DNA of 64,000 bases. It comes from Citrobacter sp. MGH106 (GTDB lineage Bacteria; Pseudomonadota; Gammaproteobacteria; Enterobacterales; Enterobacteriaceae). Numbering within the stretch: position 1 is the stretch's first letter; each line of letters starts with the position of its first letter. Made by a program: the position numbers and the translations under genes. The notes below the pieces were generated by a model. It was not told the DNA's origin, did not search any database, and worked only from the letters and a program-made list of their open reading frames with translations. The stretch covers positions 1,426,001 to 1,490,000 of the forward strand of contig NZ_KQ089822.1 of the NCBI RefSeq assembly GCF_001037495.1. Direction: 5' to 3'. Of this stretch, positions 58,698 to 64,000 are shown piece after piece.

Positions 58698-59864
58698 ATG
58701 AAGATAACTATCTCAGGAACAGGTTACGTAGGCCTGTCGAACGGCATTCTGATCGCCCAGCACCATGAAGTGGTTGCCCTGGATATCGTTCAGTCTAAAG
58801 TCGACATGCTGAATCAGAAAAAATCGCCGATTGTTGATAAAGAGATCGAAGAGTATCTGGCCACGAAACCGCTGAATTTCCGTGCGACAACCGATAAGAA
58901 TGATGCTTACCGCGATGCTGACTACGTTATTATCGCCACCCCGACTGATTACGACCCGAAAACCAACTACTTCAACACCTCCAGTGTGGAATCAGTAATC
59001 CGCGATGTTGTTGAAATTAATCCAAATGCAGTGATGGTCATAAAATCCACCATTCCGGTGGGCTTTACGAATTCCATTAAGGAGCAGTTGGGTATCGACA
59101 ATATCTTTTTTTCGCCGGAGTTTTTGCGTGAAGGCCGTGCGCTATACGACAACCTGCATCCGTCTCGTATCGTAATTGGTGAGCGTTCCGAGCGCGCCGA
59201 GCGTTTTGCTGCACTGCTACAGGAAGGGGCCGTGAAGAAAGATATTCCGACCCTGTTTACCGACTCTACCGAAGCCGAAGCTATTAAGCTTTTCGCCAAC
59301 ACTTATCTTGCGCTGCGCGTAGCCTATTTTAACGAGCTGGACAGCTATGCAGAGAGTCTGGGGCTGAATTCGCGTCAGATTATTGAAGGAGTATGCCTGG
59401 ATCCGCGTATCGGCAACCATTACAACAACCCATCATTCGGTTACGGTGGCTACTGCCTGCCGAAAGATACTAAGCAGTTGTTGGCTAACTATGCTTCAGT
59501 ACCGAATAATATTATTGGCGCGATTGTTGATGCTAACCGTACGCGTAAAGATTTTATTGCTGACTCTATCCTCGCCCGTAAGCCGAAGGTGGTGGGGGTG
59601 TATCGCCTGATTATGAAGAGTGGTTCTGATAACTTCCGTGCATCTTCCATTCAGGGAATAATGAAACGGATTAAAGCTAAGGGTGTGCCCGTTATTATTT
59701 ATGAACCCGTCATGAAAGAGGATGAGTTCTTCCGTTCTCGAGTGATACGTGACTTAGACGCCTTTAAGAATGAAGCAGATATTATTATTTCTAACCGTAT
59801 GACGCCGGAACTGGATGATGTCGCCGAAAAGGTGTACACGCGAGATCTGTTTGGCAATGATTAA
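58698..59864 (+). CDS. ugd: UDP-glucose 6-dehydrogenase
   Basis: 388 residues, as in E. coli. Two-step NAD-dependent oxidation of UDP-glucose to UDP-glucuronate, used for colanic acid and for lipid A aminoarabinose. [21 protein letters not shown] is the Rossmann loop; [24 protein letters not shown]; catalytic Cys in [19 protein letters not shown]. The upstream gap (58544-58697) has a TATAAT at 58601-58606 as candidate -10. In relatives ugd is under RcsB, PhoP and PmrA; no clear box was seen. It converges on uge, whose product uses UDP-glucuronate. Confidence 0.98.
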   Translation: MKITISGTGYVGLSNGILIAQHHEVVALDIVQSKVDMLNQKKSPIVDKEIEEYLATKPLNFRATTDKNDAYRDADYVIIATPTDYDPKTNYFNTSSVESVIRDVVEINPNAVMVIKSTIPVGFTNSIKEQLGIDNIFFSPEFLREGRALYDNLHPSRIVIGERSERAERFAALLQEGAVKKDIPTLFTDSTEAEAIKLFANTYLALRVAYFNELDSYAESLGLNSRQIIEGVCLDPRIGNHYNNPSFGYGGYCLPKDTKQLLANYASVPNNIIGAIVDANRTRKDFIADSILARKPKVVGVYRLIMKSGSDNFRASSIQGIMKRIKAKGVPVIIYEPVMKEDEFFRSRVIRDLDAFKNEADIIISNRMTPELDDVAEKVYTRDLFGND

Positions 59865-59879
59865 ATATCGTTTCTGTAA

Positions 59880-59903
59880 AAAAGGCCTTTTGAAAGGCCT
59901 TTT
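59880..59903. terminator. Bidirectional terminator between ugd and uge
   Basis: AAAAGGCC/GGCCTTTT inverted repeat with an 8-base loop; A-run on one side and T-run on the other, so it can act in both directions between two convergent genes. Confidence 0.88.
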
Positions 59904-59925
59904 ATTACATTAAACCAGACTGCAA

Positions 59926-60930
59926 TTATACTTTGTAGAAATCACGATACCAGTCAACAAAGTTTTTCACGCCATTTTTAACTGTTGTTTCGGGTTTAAA
60001 ACCAATAATCTCATACAGTGCTTTAGTATCTGCGCTGGTTTCCAGTACGTCGCCAGGCTGTAGTGGCAGCATATTTTTAGCGGCTTCAATACCAAGGGCA
60101 TCTTCCAATGCCTTGATGTAATCCATCAGTTCAACTGGTGAACTATTTCCAATATTGTATACGCGGTAGGGCGCAATGCTTGTTGCCGGGGTTCCGGTCT
60201 CAACGGTCCATTGTGCGTCAACCTGCGGAATGATGTCCTGCAAGCGAATAATTGCCTCTGCGATATCATCAATATAGGTAAAATCACGCTTCATTTTTCC
60301 GAAGTTATACACGTCAATACTTTTACCTTCGAGCATTGCTTTGGTGAACTTAAAGAGCGCCATATCAGGGCGACCCCATGGACCGTATACAGTAAAGAAG
60401 CGCAGGCCTGTTGTAGGTAGTCCGTACAGGTGCGAATACGTGTGTGCCATTAGTTCATTAGCTTTTTTGGTCGCGGCATACAGAGAAACGGGATGGTCGA
60501 CCGAATCATCCGTAGAAAAAGGCATTTTGCGGTTCAGGCCGTATACTGAACTGGAGGAGGCATAGAGCAAATGTTGTACTTTATTATGCCGACAACCTTC
60601 AAGCACGTTCAGAAAGCCAGTAAGGTTAGAGTCAGCATAGGCGTGCGGGTTTTCGAGCGAATAACGTACGCCAGCCTGTGCGGCAAGATGTATTACACGG
60701 TCAAAATGCTCGCTTGAAAAAAGCTCAGCCATCGTGTCCCGATCGGCTAAATCAATTTTATGAAAATTGAAACCGGGTTGCGCCAGTAAATCCAGACGAG
60801 CTTGTTTAAGGTTCACGTCGTAATAGTCGTTAAGATTATCAGTACCGACGACTTGGTGGCCTGCCTTCAGGAGGCGCTTGCTAACGTGGAAGCCGATAAA
60901 ACCAGCGGCTCCCGTAACCAGAAATTTCAT
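59926..60930 (-). CDS. uge: UDP-glucuronate 4-epimerase (Uge-like NAD-dependent epimerase)
   Basis: 334-residue SDR closely resembling Klebsiella Uge. [98 protein letters not shown]; catalytic Tyr-x3-Lys in [48 protein letters not shown]. The family makes UDP-galacturonate from UDP-glucuronate. It is on the opposite strand to ugd and wzzB with its own upstream region, and is absent at this position in E. coli K-12 and Salmonella LT2 as I recall them. A UDP-galacturonate-requiring LPS core or capsule sugar is implied. Confidence 0.9.
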   Translation of the reverse strand: MKFLVTGAAGFIGFHVSKRLLKAGHQVVGTDNLNDYYDVNLKQARLDLLAQPGFNFHKIDLADRDTMAELFSSEHFDRVIHLAAQAGVRYSLENPHAYADSNLTGFLNVLEGCRHNKVQHLLYASSSSVYGLNRKMPFSTDDSVDHPVSLYAATKKANELMAHTYSHLYGLPTTGLRFFTVYGPWGRPDMALFKFTKAMLEGKSIDVYNFGKMKRDFTYIDDIAEAIIRLQDIIPQVDAQWTVETGTPATSIAPYRVYNIGNSSPVELMDYIKALEDALGIEAAKNMLPLQPGDVLETSADTKALYEIIGFKPETTVKNGVKNFVDWYRDFYKV

Positions 60931-61284
60931 TTTTTGTTCCTCTTTCAGGCTAAATTATAGCCAGGTGCCAGCAGGCACCACAAAACAAGAATGATACCGT
61001 TAGATGGCAAGAAAGATAATCGTTAAGTGTCATTACGCCAACCTCTGTTTTGGTGATGAAAAACATATTCATGACGTGAATTTGTTGATTAATCAGATTA
61101 ATCCTCAGTAACGGGCATCTGAACGTTGATGTTAATGATTTCCTGAGTAACTTTTTCTGTGATGATTAAAATACCAATCAAAATCCTGTAAACAATCTGC
61201 GATTTTTATCAATAATCCTATGGCATTACCCGTATATATGACTACACTATTTCCAGTTTCGGTTTTTCCTCATTTAGGGTATTT
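60931..61284. promoter_or_regulatory. Divergent uge/wzzB intergenic region
   Basis: 354 bases, AT-rich, with no gene seen. It must hold the promoters of uge (minus) and wzzB (plus). Besides a candidate RcsAB-type box at 61207-61220, the wzzB-proximal part has ATGACTACACTATTTCC-type AT-rich motifs but no definite -35/-10 pair. Confidence 0.6.
61207..61220 (+). promoter_or_regulatory. Candidate RcsAB/RcsB box upstream of wzzB
   Basis: TATCAATAATCCTA agrees with the RcsAB consensus TAAGAATATTCCTA at 11 of 14 positions, 65 bases before wzzB. RcsB control of wzz is described in Salmonella. Match made by eye only. Confidence 0.4.
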
Positions 61285-62268
61285 ATGTCTGTGGGCGATA
61301 ACAACACATCCGGGCGCAGTAACGATCCGGAACAGATTGATTTGATTGATTTAGTAGTGCAGTTGTGGCGTGGCAAAGTGACGATTATTGTTTGTGTGAT
61401 TGTTGCGGTTGCGCTGGCGGCTGGCTATCTGATGATTGCTAAAGAAAAATGGACTTCGACAGCAATTATTACTCAGCCGGATGTTGGTCAGATTGCGACC
61501 TACAATAACGCATTCAACGTTATATATGGTAACAGTGCGCCAAAAGTAACAGATCTTCAGATGGATGTGGTTGGTCGTTTTAGTACGTCTTTCTCTGCGT
61601 TAGCCGAAACACTCGATAACCAGGAAAAACCAGAAAAATTGACCATTGAGCCGTCGGTTAAAGGTCAGCAGCTGCCGCTGGCGGTTTCTTATGTAGGTAA
61701 TTCAGCAGAAAATGCGCAGCGTCAGCTGTCTGAATACATTCAACAAACTGATGAAAAAGTTGCTAAAGAGCTTGAACTCGACTTGGCTGATAACATCAAG
61801 TTGCAAACGACTACGCTTGAAGACTCTTTGAAAACTCAGGAAGTGGTTGCTCAGGAGCAAAAAGAATTGCGAATTAAGCAAATCCAGGAAGCATTGCGCT
61901 ATGCCGAACAGGCGAATGTAACCAAGCCGCAGCTCCAGCAAACTCAGGATGTTACTCAGGACAGTATGTTCCTTCTGGGTAGTGAAGCCCTGAAATCGAT
62001 GATTGAGCATGAGTCTACACGTCCCCTGGTGTTCTCTGACAGCTACTTTCAGACCAAACAAAAGCTCTTGGATATCGAGAATCTGAAGCTTGAGGGGGCA
62101 GAGATGCACTCCTACCGTTATGTGATGAAACCAAGCTTACCTGTGCGTCGTGATAGTCCGAAAAAAGCAATTACTCTGGTTCTGGCAGTACTGCTGGGTG
62201 GGATGATTGGTGCGGGTGTGGTTCTTGGTCGCAACGCTCTGCGTAGTTACAACGCAAAAGCGCAGTAA
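61285..62268 (+). CDS. wzzB: WzzB, O-antigen chain-length determinant
   Basis: 327-residue polysaccharide co-polymerase class 1 (E. coli/Salmonella about 325-327). First membrane helix VTIIVCVIVAVALAAGYLMIA (about residues 33-53), a periplasmic alpha/coiled-coil domain (~54-295), second helix AITLVLAVLLGGMIGAGVVLG with the conserved proline-containing stretch (PSLPVRRDSPKKA) just before it. It acts with Wzy to set the O-chain modal length. Opening motif DPEQIDLIDLVVQLWRGK is standard. Confidence 0.97.
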   Translation: MSVGDNNTSGRSNDPEQIDLIDLVVQLWRGKVTIIVCVIVAVALAAGYLMIAKEKWTSTAIITQPDVGQIATYNNAFNVIYGNSAPKVTDLQMDVVGRFSTSFSALAETLDNQEKPEKLTIEPSVKGQQLPLAVSYVGNSAENAQRQLSEYIQQTDEKVAKELELDLADNIKLQTTTLEDSLKTQEVVAQEQKELRIKQIQEALRYAEQANVTKPQLQQTQDVTQDSMFLLGSEALKSMIEHESTRPLVFSDSYFQTKQKLLDIENLKLEGAEMHSYRYVMKPSLPVRRDSPKKAITLVLAVLLGGMIGAGVVLGRNALRSYNAKAQ

Positions 62269-62292
62269 GTCATCATTTATTTACTGCAAAAG

Positions 62293-62319
62293 AAAAACCG
62301 GGCGTTGCCCGGTTTTTTT
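62293..62319 (+). terminator. Rho-independent terminator after wzzB
   Basis: AAAACCGGGC-GTT-GCCCGGTTTT stem with a three-base loop and TTTTTTT tail; the A-run on the other side suggests it may also end the convergent his operon transcript. Confidence 0.93.
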
Positions 62320-62330
62320 GTGTCTGCAGA

Positions 62331-62935
62331 TTACTGATGACGTTTACGTAAATTCTCAATCACCGTGGTCAGATCGAGATCCTGGTCCTGCAACAGAACC
62401 AACAGGTGATACATCAGGTCTGATGCTTCATTGGTCAGTTCGAAACGATCATGCACCGTCGCGGCCAATGCGGTCTCGACACCTTCTTCACCGACCTTCT
62501 GGGCAATTCGTTTAGTGCCACTTGCATAAAGCTTCGCGGTGTAAGAGCTGGCAGGATCCGCCGTTTTACGTTCAGCAAGCAGTTGTTCAAGTTGATACAG
62601 GAAAAGCCACTGATGGCTTGCTTCACCAAAACAACTGCTGGTGCCTTTATGGCAGGTTGGTCCAACTGGATTGACCAGCACCAACAGGGTGTCGTTATCG
62701 CAATCGGGTGTAATGCTGACAACATTGAGAAAGTTGCCAGAGGTTTCACCTTTGGTCCACAAACGCTGTTTGGTGCGCGAGAAAAAAGTCACTTTCCCGC
62801 TTTCGAGGGTTTTCTCCAGCGCCTCCAGGTTCATATAGCCGAGCATCAATACTTCCCCGGATACCGCATGTTGCACAATGACCGGAATCAGTCCGTCGGT
62901 TTTTTCCCAGTCAAGTTCCCGGCTTTGTTGCTTCG

Positions 62936-62942
<7 letters not shown>
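62331..62942 (-). CDS. hisI: HisI(E), phosphoribosyl-AMP cyclohydrolase / phosphoribosyl-ATP pyrophosphatase
   Basis: 203-residue bifunctional enzyme for steps 2 and 3 of histidine synthesis. The N-terminal cyclohydrolase (HisI) has metal/catalytic motifs [31 protein letters not shown] and [26 protein letters not shown]. The C-terminal pyrophosphatase (HisE) has [29 protein letters not shown] and [16 protein letters not shown]. Last gene of the his operon; its start overlaps hisF by seven bases. Confidence 0.98.

Positions 62943-64000
<1,058 letters not shown>

Overview
The window is a stretch of enterobacterial chromosome. Almost every flanking gene matches the E. coli/Salmonella/Citrobacter order: mdtA-yegD-alkA-yegE(dgcE)-udk-dcd-asmA-yegH, the colanic acid cluster, galF, an O-antigen (rfb) cluster, gnd, ugd, wzzB, hisI-hisF-hisA. 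Three things suggest a Citrobacter-like genome rather than E. coli K-12 or Salmonella LT2, though this is inference: a Salmonella-type dideoxyhexose O-antigen cluster, a uge-type epimerase between ugd and wzzB, and no yegI-yegL block between yegD and mdtA. No rRNA, tRNA, CRISPR array, insertion sequence or prophage was seen.

Layout. 1-813: start of the mdtA efflux gene (minus strand) with a probable BaeR box. About 1050-1188: a Sib antisense RNA with, on the other strand, a 19-residue Ibs toxin ORF (1092-1151). 1251-12057: housekeeping genes (yegD, alkA, dgcE, udk, dcd, asmA, yegH). 12058-12710: long untranslated leader with a JUMPstart/ops element. 12711-35170: complete colanic acid operon wza-wzb-wzc-wcaABCDEF-gmd-fcl-gmm-wcaI-manC-manB-wcaJ-wzxC-wcaKLM, interrupted by two REP-like palindromes. 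35336-36229: galF, then a terminator and a second JUMPstart/ops leader.

36599-56934: O-antigen operon. rmlBDAC makes dTDP-L-rhamnose, and ddhDABC plus an abe-like reductase make a CDP-3,6-dideoxyhexose. A very AT-rich cassette follows (wzx, a family 2 glycosyltransferase, a hexapeptide acetyltransferase, an unfamiliar DXD glycosyltransferase, wzy). The operon then returns to Salmonella-type genes wbaU, wbaN, manC, manB and wbaP. This predicts a Gal-Rha-Man backbone built on undecaprenyl phosphate, a dideoxyhexose (abequose or paratose) branch, one extra sugar not explained by the Salmonella group B model, and probable O-acetylation. Wzx/Wzy/WzzB then export the unit, polymerise it and set chain length.

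56935-64000: gnd, ugd, the convergent uge, wzzB, and the 3' end of the his operon on the minus strand (hisI, hisF, partial hisA).

No wholly new type of system was found. The least familiar material is the 44.3-50.6 kb cassette in the O-antigen cluster, especially the glycosyltransferase at 48037-49233. The Ibs/Sib locus is the most easily missed feature because the toxin is only 19 codons long.
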